Assembly: GCA_046590575.1 (NCBI GenBank)
Contig: JBKJUS010000113.1
Coordinates: 1-27,737 of the forward strand
DNA length: 27,737 nucleotides
Direction of reading: 5' to 3'
Origin: DATLNF01 sp046590575
GTDB taxonomy: Bacteria > Actinomycetota > Actinomycetes > BP-191
The stretch's first letter is position 1. Every line of letters begins with the position of its first letter. Under the pieces are notes generated by a model, which saw nothing but the letters and a program-made list of their open reading frames with translations, was not told where the DNA came from and ran no database searches. Made by a program: the position numbers and the translations under genes. Of this stretch, positions 17,273 through 25,118 are shown piece by piece.

Positions 17273-17939
17273 CGACGTGCCGACGGGATTCACTGCGCTC
17301 GTCGTCGACTACGGGGGCGTCCTCACCACCTCGCTCGGCGCGTCATTCAAGGCCTTCAGCGACGCTGAGGACATCGACCGAGATCACATCCAGCAGGTCG
17401 TCCTCTCGGCTCACGACGACGGCCGGCCCAGTCCGCTGCACCTCATCGAGACGGGCTCGGTGACCCTCGACGAGTTCGAGGCCGAGCTCGCCACCCGGCT
17501 TCGTACGCGGGCCGGCGGAGTCGTTGCGGCGGAGGGCCTTGTCCGGCGCATGTTCGCGGGGGCGCACCCGGACACGCGGATGCTCGATGCAGTGCGTCGG
17601 GCACGGGATGCGGGCCTGCGTACCGCACTGCTGTCGAACTCCTGGGGCAATCGAGAGCAGTACGACTTTCCGCATTTCGACACGCTCTTCGATGCTGTCG
17701 TGATCAGCGGGGAAGTGGGCCTGCGCAAGCCCGACCACGGAATCTACGAGCTGATGTGCCGCGAGCTCGGCGTGCGACCGCAGGAGTGCGTCTTCGTGGA
17801 CGACATAGGTGCCAACATCCGCGCGGCTGCCGAGGTCGGCATGTGCGGCGTGCACCACACTGACACCGAATCGACGCTGGCTGAGCTTGCCGCCCTCCTT
17901 GGCCTGCCCTTCCCTGAGCCCTACCGGCCCGCGGATTAG
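17265..17939 (+). CDS. HAD-superfamily hydrolase, ACAD10 N-terminal-domain-like
   Basis: 224 residues of the HAD subfamily IA type. Motif I is VVDYGGVLT, with nucleophile Asp15 but Gly17 where phosphatases usually have the second Asp. Motif II is LLSNSWG, the motif III Lys lies in GLRKPDHGIYELM, and motif IV is VFVDDIGANIRAAAEVGM. A DxGGVL motif I and the DD.G.N..AA..G ending are also what I recall of the HAD domain of animal ACAD10 and related epoxide-hydrolase-like HADs. Loss of the second Asp suggests weak or altered phosphatase activity. GTG 17265 overlaps the kinase stop by 8 bp, so the two must be co-translated. In function it may act on the phosphorylated acyl intermediate or regulate the kinase; this is inference from the fused animal protein. 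Confidence 0.85.
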   Translation: MPDDVPTGFTALVVDYGGVLTTSLGASFKAFSDAEDIDRDHIQQVVLSAHDDGRPSPLHLIETGSVTLDEFEAELATRLRTRAGGVVAAEGLVRRMFAGAHPDTRMLDAVRRARDAGLRTALLSNSWGNREQYDFPHFDTLFDAVVISGEVGLRKPDHGIYELMCRELGVRPQECVFVDDIGANIRAAAEVGMCGVHHTDTESTLAELAALLGLPFPEPYRPAD

Positions 17940-18009
17940 GACCTCTGGCTGACGCTGCTCGCATGCGGCCCATGGGACGATGGTCGGACGCCGTCCTGAA
18001 GGGCATCGA

Positions 18010-19398
18010 ATGACCGACCGGCTCAGCCCGCTCGACGTCTCGTTCCTCTACCTCGAGACACCGACGACCCACATGCACATCGGTGGCGTCGCCATCTTCC
18101 GGCCACCCGCCGATGGGTTTGACTTCGAGGCGTTCATGGCGTTGGTCGAAGGCCGCCTCGGGCTGCTGCCGCGCTACCGCCAGAAGATCCGCTGGGTGCC
18201 CGGCCATGTCAGCAACCCGGTCTGGGTTGACGACGCCGACTTCGACCTGAGCTATCACGTGCGGTTATCGGCCCTGCCGAAGCCCGGCTCATCGGAGCAG
18301 CTCAAGGAGTTCGTCGCCCGCATCCAGTCGCGACCCCTGGACCGGACCCGGCCGCTCTGGGAGCTCTACGTCCTCGAAGGCCTCGCGGATGACCAGTTCG
18401 CGATCGTCAGCAAGACCCACCACGCCATGGTCGACGGGGTGAGCGCTATGGACATCAGCACGTTGATCCTCGACGCAACGCCCACCCCGCGCGAGACGCC
18501 ACCGGACTACTGGGTGCCCGCCCAGGAGCCGTCGGGTGTCGAGCTCTTCGGCGGTGCGGTTGTCGACTGGCTCCGCAAACCGACACACGTCGTGGACACG
18601 GCGCGGACCAACCTGCTCGACCTGCGTCGGACGGTCTCCCGGGCGGTCGACACGCTTAGTGGAGTCGCGGCTACGGTTCGCACCACGGCCCGCGCGGCGC
18701 CGCCCACCCCGCTGAACGTCGACATCGGTGCGGCCCGCCGTTTCGGGATGACCGCGACGGATCTCGACGACTACAAGCGGGTGCGCAAGAGTCACGGCGG
18801 GACCATCAACGACGTCGTGCTCGCGACGGTCACCGGAGCGCTGCGCACGTGGTTGCAGACCAGAGGTGAGAGCGTCAACGGGCTGACTATCCGCGCGATG
18901 GTGCCAGTGAGCGTCCGTACCGAGAGCCAGCAAGGCGGCGGCGGCAACCGGGTCTCGCAGTACTTCGTCGACCTACCGGTCAGCGAGCCAAACCCCGTGA
19001 TGCGGCTGCACCAGGTGAGCTATGCGATGACGGCCCACAAGGAGAGCAACCAGGCTGTCGGCGCCGACGCACTCGTCGCGCTCTCCGGATTCGCGCCGCC
19101 CACGCTGCACGCTCTGGGGGCCCGACTGGCCGGTGGTCTCAGCCGCCGAATATTCAACCTCGTCGTGACCAACGTCCCCGGCCCGCAGGTCCCGCTCTAT
19201 GCCAACGGCGCGCAGATGCTCGAGGTCTACCCCGTTGTCCCGCTCGCCAAGGCCCAGGCGGTCGTCGTCGGACTCACGTCGTACAACGGCGGCGTCTTCT
19301 ACGGGCTCAATGCCGACCGCGACGCGATGTACGACGTCGACGTGCTGGCCCAGTGCATCGATGAGGCGCTCGCCGAGCTGGTGGAGACGGTCCGTTGA
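18010..19398 (+). CDS. Wax ester synthase/diacylglycerol acyltransferase (WS/DGAT family)
   Basis: 462 residues, the expected length. It begins DRLSPLDVSFLYLETPTTHMHIGGVAIF, typical of the family, and has the catalytic HHAMVDG at residues 137-143 (HHxxxDG). The C-terminal WS_DGAT_C part shows NDVVLATVTGALR, then RAMVPVSVRTESQQGGGGNRVSQYFVDLPV and NLVVTNVPGPQVPLYANGA. These enzymes esterify fatty acyl-CoA with diacylglycerol or a long-chain alcohol, giving storage triacylglycerol or wax esters at the membrane. The start at 18010 has GAAGGGC six bases upstream; the in-frame GTG/ATG codons further up are less likely. It lies 70 bp after the HAD gene, and its stop overlaps the patatin-like lipase start by four bases (TTGA), pairing storage-lipid synthesis with hydrolysis. 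Confidence 0.93.
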   Translation: MTDRLSPLDVSFLYLETPTTHMHIGGVAIFRPPADGFDFEAFMALVEGRLGLLPRYRQKIRWVPGHVSNPVWVDDADFDLSYHVRLSALPKPGSSEQLKEFVARIQSRPLDRTRPLWELYVLEGLADDQFAIVSKTHHAMVDGVSAMDISTLILDATPTPRETPPDYWVPAQEPSGVELFGGAVVDWLRKPTHVVDTARTNLLDLRRTVSRAVDTLSGVAATVRTTARAAPPTPLNVDIGAARRFGMTATDLDDYKRVRKSHGGTINDVVLATVTGALRTWLQTRGESVNGLTIRAMVPVSVRTESQQGGGGNRVSQYFVDLPVSEPNPVMRLHQVSYAMTAHKESNQAVGADALVALSGFAPPTLHALGARLAGGLSRRIFNLVVTNVPGPQVPLYANGAQMLEVYPVVPLAKAQAVVVGLTSYNGGVFYGLNADRDAMYDVDVLAQCIDEALAELVETVR

Positions 19399-20369
19399 CG
19401 AGAGCTCGGCAACCCGCTCCGCGTCGCGGTCTCGTGCTCGGTGCCGGTGGAGTGCTGGGCGCTGCATGGTCGATCGGTGCGCTCGCTGCGGTCGAGCAGT
19501 CGCTCGGCTGGGACGCGACGACCGCAGAAGTCATCGTGGGCACCTCGGCTGGATCGGTATTGGCCGCCTTCCTCGGCTGTGGAGTTCGGGCCGAGACGTT
19601 GCTCAATCACCAGCGCGGCATCATCGCGCCGGGTGACCCATTGATCGCCTGGGACTACGACGGGGAGCGGGGGCTCCCGCCGTTGCCCCGGATGCGACTT
19701 GGGTCGCCCTCGCTGCTCGTGCGCACCGCTTTGCACCCGCGCCGGGTCACCCCGCTGACCGCGATGAGCGCGGCGTTCCTCGAGGGTCGCGGATCGCTCG
19801 CGCCGCTCGGCGAGCTCGTCGAGGCGGTCGCCCCACGCGGGTCCTGGGCGACACATCCGCGGACCTGGATCGTCGCGATGGATCATGCCACCGGCAAACG
19901 CATCCCATTCGGCCGTGATGGTGCACCGACCGCCGACCTGCGCGAGGCAGTGATGGCGTCCTGCGCTATTCCTGGCTGGTATGCCCCGGTCGACATCGGC
20001 GGCCGTCGCTACGTCGACGGCGGGGTGTGCTCGCCGACATCGCTCGACCTGGTTGCATCGCTGGAGCTCGACGAGGTGGTCGTCGTCTCACCGTTGACGA
20101 GCACCGAGATGGACCACCCGACGACGGCCGGCGGCAAGGTGGAGCGCTACGTCCGCAAGCTGGTCACCCGCCGGCTGCTTCGTGAGGCCGAGAAGGTCCG
20201 GGCCGGCGGCGCGCGCGTCATTCTGCTCGGACCGGGGCCGGAGGACCTTGAGGCGATCGGCGCCAACCTGATGGACCCGAGCCGCCGCGCGCATGTGCTG
20301 GAGACTTCTCTGCGAACATCGGCTGAAGCGGTGCGCCGCCAGGTCGACGGATTTGCTGCCGCCGGGTGA
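19395..20369 (+). CDS. Patatin-like phospholipase/esterase
   Basis: 324 residues. The patatin hallmarks are complete: oxyanion hole GLVLGAGGVLGAAWSIGAL, nucleophile motif GTSAGS with Ser51, and the dyad Asp208 in YVDGGVCS. It is therefore a serine lipase acting on phospholipids, triacylglycerol or wax esters; the specificity is not evident. No signal peptide is visible, so it works in the cytoplasm or at the membrane face. The start is TTG at 19395, overlapping the WS/DGAT stop (TTGA), with GGAGACGG nine bases before it. Co-translation with an acyltransferase suggests a cycle of lipid-droplet synthesis and mobilisation, perhaps feeding the nearby acyl-CoA dehydrogenase module. Confidence 0.92.
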   Translation: MTRARQPAPRRGLVLGAGGVLGAAWSIGALAAVEQSLGWDATTAEVIVGTSAGSVLAAFLGCGVRAETLLNHQRGIIAPGDPLIAWDYDGERGLPPLPRMRLGSPSLLVRTALHPRRVTPLTAMSAAFLEGRGSLAPLGELVEAVAPRGSWATHPRTWIVAMDHATGKRIPFGRDGAPTADLREAVMASCAIPGWYAPVDIGGRRYVDGGVCSPTSLDLVASLELDEVVVVSPLTSTEMDHPTTAGGKVERYVRKLVTRRLLREAEKVRAGGARVILLGPGPEDLEAIGANLMDPSRRAHVLETSLRTSAEAVRRQVDGFAAAG

Positions 20370-20385
20370 TGAGGGACTGTGTTCA

Positions 20386-20871
20386 TTGAGGGTCTATGTC
20401 GCATCGACGTTCGGCGGGCTGCGAGTGCTCGCCGACAGCGGATCGCTGGCCGCGCCGATTGATGGTCATGCGGTGACCGCAGCGCTGCGCGAGTCCTATG
20501 CCGAAGGCGACACCGAGGAGTTGGAGTACGTCGCCCTTACTGCGGCGGCGTTGGACTCTCTGCGCGCGATCGCCGCGTCGCCGGACGAGCCGTGCCGGCG
20601 GGTCGTGGTGGCGGTCGACGTACCAGAGGGCGCCATCCGGCACACGGGCGAACAGCGCTCGGCGGTGACCGTGACAGCCGACATGCAGCTGGCGGACGTC
20701 GCATCCGTCCTGGTCGATGACCTCGCCGCGACCCCGTTGGTCGCCGCTGCGATCGGCGCCTTGGCGGCTGCGGAATCAGGGGACGAGGATGCGGCCTTCA
20801 CGGTGAGTGAGATTGAAGGATGTGAGCTCATGTGGTTCGCGACCCAGGAGATAGGCGACCTGCTCACCTGA
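20386..20871 (+). CDS. DUF6912-like actinobacterial protein
   Basis: 161 residues. The N-terminal LRVYVASTFGGLRVLADSGSLAAPIDGHAVTAALRESYAEGDTEELEYVALTAAALDSLR and C-terminal SGDEDAAFTVSEIEGCELMWFATQEIGDLL match the conserved frame I know from DUF6912: short beta strand, ALREWYA-like helix, EELEY helix, RRVVVAVDVP strand, and a final WFATQE segment. Its function is unknown. No signal peptide or membrane span. The start is TTG 20386, with GAGGGA nine to ten bases upstream; the longer reading frame from 20293 lies within the patatin gene. It is 16 bp after the patatin stop, so probably in the same transcript. Confidence 0.72.
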   Translation: MRVYVASTFGGLRVLADSGSLAAPIDGHAVTAALRESYAEGDTEELEYVALTAAALDSLRAIAASPDEPCRRVVVAVDVPEGAIRHTGEQRSAVTVTADMQLADVASVLVDDLAATPLVAAAIGALAAAESGDEDAAFTVSEIEGCELMWFATQEIGDLLT

Positions 20872-20935
20872 GGGTGCTCCAGCCGGGCATGCGACGATGA
20901 CCGGGCTCTCGCCGACGACGTGGAGGTGCGCCTCG

Positions 20936-22561
20936 ATGGATGCCGTGACCCAGGTCCCGCCACCCGCCAACGAGCCGGTCAGAGGCTACGCCCCTGGCAG
21001 CTCCGAGCGGGCGACCCTTGAAGCGCGCATCAAGGAGCTCTCGGCTGACCGGCACGACCTGACCATGACGATCGCCGGACGCCAGGTGGGCGGTTCGGGC
21101 ACCCGTATCGACGTCGTTCAACCGCATCGGCGACACCACGTTCTCGGTACGACGCCGGACGCCACGGTCAGCGAGGTCGCGCAGGCGATTGCCGCCGCGA
21201 AGGCAGCCGCCCCGGGCTGGGCTGCGCTGTCCTACGACGACCGGGCTGCGGTGTTCCTCAAGGCAGCCGAGCTGCTCGCGGGTTCGTGGCGAGACACGCT
21301 CAATGCCGCGACGATGCTCGGGCAGAGCAAGACCGCAGTCCAGGCGGAGATCGACGCGGCCTGCGAGCTTATCGACTTCCTGAGATTCAACGTCGTCTTC
21401 GGCCGGCAGATTTTGGCTGAGCAGCCACAGTCCTCGCCCGGCATCTGGAACCGCCTGGACCATCGCCCGCTTGAGGGTTTCGTGCTAGCAATCGCGCCAT
21501 TCAACTTCACGGCTATCGCCGCGAACCTCCCGGCCGCGCCAGCGCTGATGGGCAATACCGTTGTCTGGAAGCCGAGCCCCACCCAGCAGCTCTCAGCGCA
21601 TTTCACGATGCGGCTCTTCGAGGAGGCCGGGCTGCCGCCGGGTGTCATCAACATGGTCACCGGTCACGGCACGGCGGTGAGCGAGGTGGCGCTCGTCGAC
21701 CGCGACCTCGCTGGCATCCACTTCACCGGCTCAACCTCGACCTTCCAGCACCTGTGGCGCACCGTCGGGGAGCGAATCGCGTCGTACCGCACCTACCCGA
21801 GGCTGGTCGGCGAGACCGGTGGCAAGGACTTCGTCATCGCCCACCCGTCAGCCGACATCGCCGCGTTGCGCACCGGGCTGATCCGCGGCGCGTTCGAGTA
21901 CCAGGGACAGAAGTGCTCAGCCGCCTCCAGGGCCTACCTCCCGCGGTCGCTGTGGGACCGTCTGGGCGACGAGCTGGTCGCTGAGACCGAATCTCTCGCG
22001 CAGGGTGACGTGACCGACTTCAGCAACTTCATGGGTGCGGTCATCGACGACCGCGCGTTCGCGCGGCTCTCCGCCGTCATCGACCGAGCGCAGAGTGACC
22101 CGGCGCTGGAGGTGATTGCCGGCGGTCGTTACGACGACAGCGAGGGTTTCTTCGTCCGGCCAACCATCCTGCGCAGTGACGACCCCACACATGAGATTTT
22201 CACGACCGAGTACTTCGGCCCGGTGCTCGGAGTGTTCGTGTACGACGATGCCGACTTCGACGCCGTCGTGCAGCAGGCCGCCGACGTGGCGCCGTACGCC
22301 CTCACCGGTGCCATCTTCGCGCAGGACCGCCAGGCCATCGTTACGGCGAGCGACGTGCTGCGACACAGCGCGGGCAACTTCTATGTCAATGACAAGCCGA
22401 CCGGTGCCGTCGTAGGTCAACAGCCCTTCGGAGGGGCCCGGGCAAGTGGTACCAACGACAAGGCCGGCAGCTATCTCAATCTCCTGCGGTGGGTCTCTCC
22501 CCGCACGATCAAGGAGACGCTCGCCCCGCCGACGGACCACCGCTACCCGCACATGGGCTGA
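20936..22561 (+). CDS. pruA: L-glutamate gamma-semialdehyde dehydrogenase (1-pyrroline-5-carboxylate dehydrogenase)
   Basis: 541 residues, the usual length of the stand-alone P5C dehydrogenase. It oxidises glutamate 5-semialdehyde to glutamate with NAD, the second step of proline breakdown. Visible: cofactor-binding and substrate segments RPLEGFVLAIAPFNFTAIAANLPAAPALMGNTVVWKPSPTQ, GHGTAVSEVALVDRDLAGIHFTGSTSTF, catalytic base Glu293 in VGETGGKDFVIAHP, nucleophile Cys327 in YQGQKCSAASR, and the closing EIFTTEYFGPVLGVFVYDD and PFGGARASGTNDKAG. These are typical of the family 4/PutA-type ALDHs. The proline dehydrogenase partner is not in the window. The ATG at 20936 has GGAGGTG nine bases before it; the longer frame upstream is not supported. 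It could be transcribed with DUF6912 (64 bp gap) or from its own promoter. Confidence 0.95.
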   Translation: MDAVTQVPPPANEPVRGYAPGSSERATLEARIKELSADRHDLTMTIAGRQVGGSGTRIDVVQPHRRHHVLGTTPDATVSEVAQAIAAAKAAAPGWAALSYDDRAAVFLKAAELLAGSWRDTLNAATMLGQSKTAVQAEIDAACELIDFLRFNVVFGRQILAEQPQSSPGIWNRLDHRPLEGFVLAIAPFNFTAIAANLPAAPALMGNTVVWKPSPTQQLSAHFTMRLFEEAGLPPGVINMVTGHGTAVSEVALVDRDLAGIHFTGSTSTFQHLWRTVGERIASYRTYPRLVGETGGKDFVIAHPSADIAALRTGLIRGAFEYQGQKCSAASRAYLPRSLWDRLGDELVAETESLAQGDVTDFSNFMGAVIDDRAFARLSAVIDRAQSDPALEVIAGGRYDDSEGFFVRPTILRSDDPTHEIFTTEYFGPVLGVFVYDDADFDAVVQQAADVAPYALTGAIFAQDRQAIVTASDVLRHSAGNFYVNDKPTGAVVGQQPFGGARASGTNDKAGSYLNLLRWVSPRTIKETLAPPTDHRYPHMG

Positions 22562-22768
22562 GCTCGACGGCTATGGACACGTCACTGCTCGGAGGGGAGG
22601 AAGCACACCGTCACCGTCGCGACATCGCTGTTCGCACCCTGCTGATGCCGAGAACGTAGTCAGATGGGTCAGATCGCGCAGGGACTTGCTCGGCGGCGCG
22701 GTCGGGGGTGGCATGAACGCGCGGAGACGGCACTGGGCCACATCCGTGCTCCAGGGGGAGGACCAGCA

Positions 22769-23596
22769 ATGCGCGTCACGTCAGCACTTACGCTCGAGGA
22801 GCATCCGAACTGTGCCGAGATCGTCGAGGTGCTCGCCCGCATGGTGGCGCTGACCGACGAGCAGATCTTCGCGCTGGCCGTTGCGTGGCGCGACGACGAC
22901 GTCACGACGGTCGGCAGGGCGACTGCGCTGAGCCCGGACAGTCCGCTCGTGCTCGAAGCGCTGGCGGCCTTTGACAGCCTGGCATTTCTCTACGCCGACG
23001 ACCTGCAGGGGGAGGCGGAGTACATCACCGTTCCTGCACCCGTGACCGCCCTCGCGTTGAAGGCGGTCCGCGACGCCATCGCTGCGGCGTATTCGCGCCC
23101 GGTGCTCACCCGACAGGAGTACGCCGCGCTGTTGGCACCGTGGCGAGGCGTCTTCCCGGATGCCTCTGTCATCGCGCCGGACTTCGGCCCGCAGCACCAG
23201 GCAGTCCTGGACCTGCTCGGGGTGATGGCCTCGATGGCATGCCGGTCCCACGACGCCGACGCCGAGAAGCGCTGGGCCACTGTCCTCGACCTCGGCACCC
23301 GGATCGACGTCGAGGGACATGGCGACGCCGTCGACCGTGCTTGGGATGCCGCAATCCTGACTCGACGCCGGCGTCTCTGGGGTCTCGTTTCGCGCAGCGG
23401 GCAGGAGGCCTTCTTTCGACGCTGCACCCAGTGCGAGTGGGTCGGCCATGAGGACGACGGCGCTGTGCTGGCGTTGTGCCTCGGCGCTGCGGTCGGCGTG
23501 ATGATGAGTGATGTGCTCGACGAGGACGCGCGGGCGCTTCTTCTCTCGCCGCTTCGGGCGCTTATCGCGCAGCAGCCCGAGGGCGTCGGTCACTGA
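22769..23596 (+). CDS. Hypothetical protein, largely helical, unrecognised
   Basis: 275 residues with no signal peptide or membrane span. The sequence is mostly alpha-helical and rich in Ala, Leu and Asp; segments such as SPDSPLVLEALAAFDSLAFLYADDLQGEAEYI and TRQEYAALLAPWRGVFP have a repeated helix-loop look. A Cys pair CTQC (near residue 222, in FFRRCTQCEWVGHEDDG) could bind metal or be redox active, but the second half of a zinc knuckle is missing. I do not recognise the family. The start at 22769 is well supported by GGGGGAGGACC eight bases upstream; the frame upstream to 22664 is not. It follows pruA after a 207-bp gap that contains no other gene and precedes the tryptophan dioxygenase by 31 bp, so it may share its control with amino-acid catabolism. 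Confidence 0.7.
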   Translation: MRVTSALTLEEHPNCAEIVEVLARMVALTDEQIFALAVAWRDDDVTTVGRATALSPDSPLVLEALAAFDSLAFLYADDLQGEAEYITVPAPVTALALKAVRDAIAAAYSRPVLTRQEYAALLAPWRGVFPDASVIAPDFGPQHQAVLDLLGVMASMACRSHDADAEKRWATVLDLGTRIDVEGHGDAVDRAWDAAILTRRRRLWGLVSRSGQEAFFRRCTQCEWVGHEDDGAVLALCLGAAVGVMMSDVLDEDARALLLSPLRALIAQQPEGVGH

Positions 23597-23615
23597 TCTC
23601 CGGTCGGAGCCGCAC

Positions 23616-23621
23616 TATGGT
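23616..23621 (+). promoter_or_regulatory. -10 box for a leaderless kynA transcript
   Basis: TATGGT (TANNNT pattern) ends six bases before the ATG at 23628, placing the expected transcription start on the A of the start codon. No Shine-Dalgarno sequence lies within reach, so a leaderless mRNA is likely. The -35 region (CTGATC, 17 bp upstream) is weak. Confidence 0.5.
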
Positions 23622-23627
23622 GCGCCC

Positions 23628-24422
23628 ATGACGGGGACTGTGGACCACCACTTCGGCGAGGCCGGTGGCCGGCTGTCGTATGCCAGCTACCTGCATGTGG
23701 CTGAGCTGCTCGAGCAGCAGGCGCTGCTGTCCCAACCACCTGCCCACGACGAGTTGCTCTTCATCACCGTGCACCAGGTCTACGAGCTGTGGTTCAAGCA
23801 GTGCTTGCATGAGCTGACGTTCGCGCGTGACGCCATGCTCGCGGGGGATACCTACCGGCCTCGGCATGCGTTGACCCGTGTACATGTCATCGAGCGGGTG
23901 CTCATCGAGCAGATCGCGGTGCTCGAGACCATGACCCCACAGGACTTCCTTGCTTTCCGGTCTTTGCTCGCGCCGGCGAGCGGCTTTCAGTCCGTCCAGT
24001 TCCGCGAGCTGGAGTTCCTCTCCGGCGCCCGCGACGACCGATTTGTCGCCCGGCTCCACCAGGCGTCTCCCGACGAGCAGGACCGTCTGCGGCGCCGGCT
24101 GGCGGAACCGTCGCTATGGGATGCGTTCGTCATCCTGATCCAGGAGCGCGGCTTCGGCATGAAGACCGAGGAGGAGCGTCGTGCTTCATTGCTGACGATC
24201 GCCCGCGACCGCGTGCGCTCGGGCGAGCTGTGGGACCTCGCCGAAGCCCTGCTCGGCCACGACGCCCTAGCGTCGCAGTGGCGCTCCCGACACGTCGACA
24301 TGGTCGAGCGGCAGATCGGCACCAAGTCAGGCACCGGCGGCTCGAACGGCGCGCCCTACCTTCGCGAGAGACTCGGCGTGCGCTACTTCCCGGAGCTGTG
24401 GGAGCTGCGCAGCTATCTCTGA
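23628..24422 (+). CDS. kynA: Tryptophan 2,3-dioxygenase
   Basis: 264 residues. This cytoplasmic heme enzyme opens the indole ring of L-tryptophan with O2 to N-formylkynurenine, the first step of the kynurenine pathway. Diagnostic segments: LSYASYLHVAELLEQQ, FITVHQVYELWFKQCLHE with active-site His49, the substrate-carboxylate-binding AFRSLLAPASGFQSVQFRELEF, heme-ligand His in SRHVDMVERQIG and the nearby GTGGSNGAPYL loop. All parts are present and no truncation is seen. Kynureninase and formamidase genes are not in the window. ATG 23628 gives the family N-terminus; the reading frame upstream to 23508 is shadow of the preceding gene. Its last 10 bases overlap the convergent GDPD gene. Confidence 0.94.
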   Translation: MTGTVDHHFGEAGGRLSYASYLHVAELLEQQALLSQPPAHDELLFITVHQVYELWFKQCLHELTFARDAMLAGDTYRPRHALTRVHVIERVLIEQIAVLETMTPQDFLAFRSLLAPASGFQSVQFRELEFLSGARDDRFVARLHQASPDEQDRLRRRLAEPSLWDAFVILIQERGFGMKTEEERRASLLTIARDRVRSGELWDLAEALLGHDALASQWRSRHVDMVERQIGTKSGTGGSNGAPYLRERLGVRYFPELWELRSYL

Positions 24423-25063
24423 GAGAGCACTTCGCGCAGCACCTTGACCTCGTCGCTGATGACCCCTGAAACGCCGACCTGAAGCATCCGGTCCAGCGTC
24501 TGTGAGTCATTGACCGGCCACGTCATCACGACCTCGACGGACTCGTGCAGCTCGCCGACGAGGGCGCGGCTGAGGAGGGTCCGGTGCACCGAAACGCCGT
24601 ACGCCGAGCGACGGCGGACAGCCTTGCGTAGCAGCGCTAGTTCCTCCCTGGTGCGAGCGGAGAGCACGGGCCGGACCCAGGAGACTCCGGCGAAGGGTTC
24701 GATGGCGGGCCAGTGACGTGAGCACACGATCACCGACCGGTTGGGTACCTCTTCGTGGAGCAGCGTGACGACCTCGACGCCGACGGCAGCATGCCGTCCC
24801 TTGAGGTCGAGCATGAAGGTCGCTCCGGCGTCTGCCGCCCGCAGCAGCTCGGTGAGACCGAGCCGGGGGGAGGACGTACGGACTAGCTCCCACTTGTCCC
24901 AGAGGAATGGGAGTGGGCCCATCGTCTTCAGGTGTCGCACCTCTAGTGCACCCCGATAGTGGTGGACGTCCGCCTCGATGATGTCGGCCCCTACGGCGAC
25001 CGCGTCGCGTAACCCGGCCAAGGTGTTGCCGGCTCGGTGTGCAATCGCTAGCGGCGATGTCAT
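24413..25063 (-). CDS. Glycerophosphodiester phosphodiesterase-like protein
   Basis: 216 residues, short for the family but covering the whole TIM-barrel core. The catalytic His9-Arg10 of AIAHRAGN, the metal ligands Glu30 and Asp32 in IIEADVH, and His44 in EVRHLK are present; MLDLKG and the C-terminal MTWPVNDSQTLDRMLQVGVSGVISDE also match GDPD proteins. Odd: the usual PENT loop after the first motif is shortened to AGNTLAGL, a pattern of an actinobacterial subgroup. It is expected to hydrolyse glycerophosphodiesters such as glycerophosphocholine to glycerol-3-phosphate; no signal peptide is visible, so it acts in the cytoplasm. It follows the UPF0104 gene by 55 bp on the same strand, which suggests an operon linked with lipid turnover. 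Its stop overlaps the convergent kynA gene by 10 bp. Confidence 0.85.
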   Translation of the reverse strand: MTSPLAIAHRAGNTLAGLRDAVAVGADIIEADVHHYRGALEVRHLKTMGPLPFLWDKWELVRTSSPRLGLTELLRAADAGATFMLDLKGRHAAVGVEVVTLLHEEVPNRSVIVCSRHWPAIEPFAGVSWVRPVLSARTREELALLRKAVRRRSAYGVSVHRTLLSRALVGELHESVEVVMTWPVNDSQTLDRMLQVGVSGVISDEVKVLREVLSQR

Positions 25064-25118
25064 GTGACCATCGTGCTGCCAAGTGACGTGATCGGCGAGC
25101 AGGTCACCGACGGCCAGC

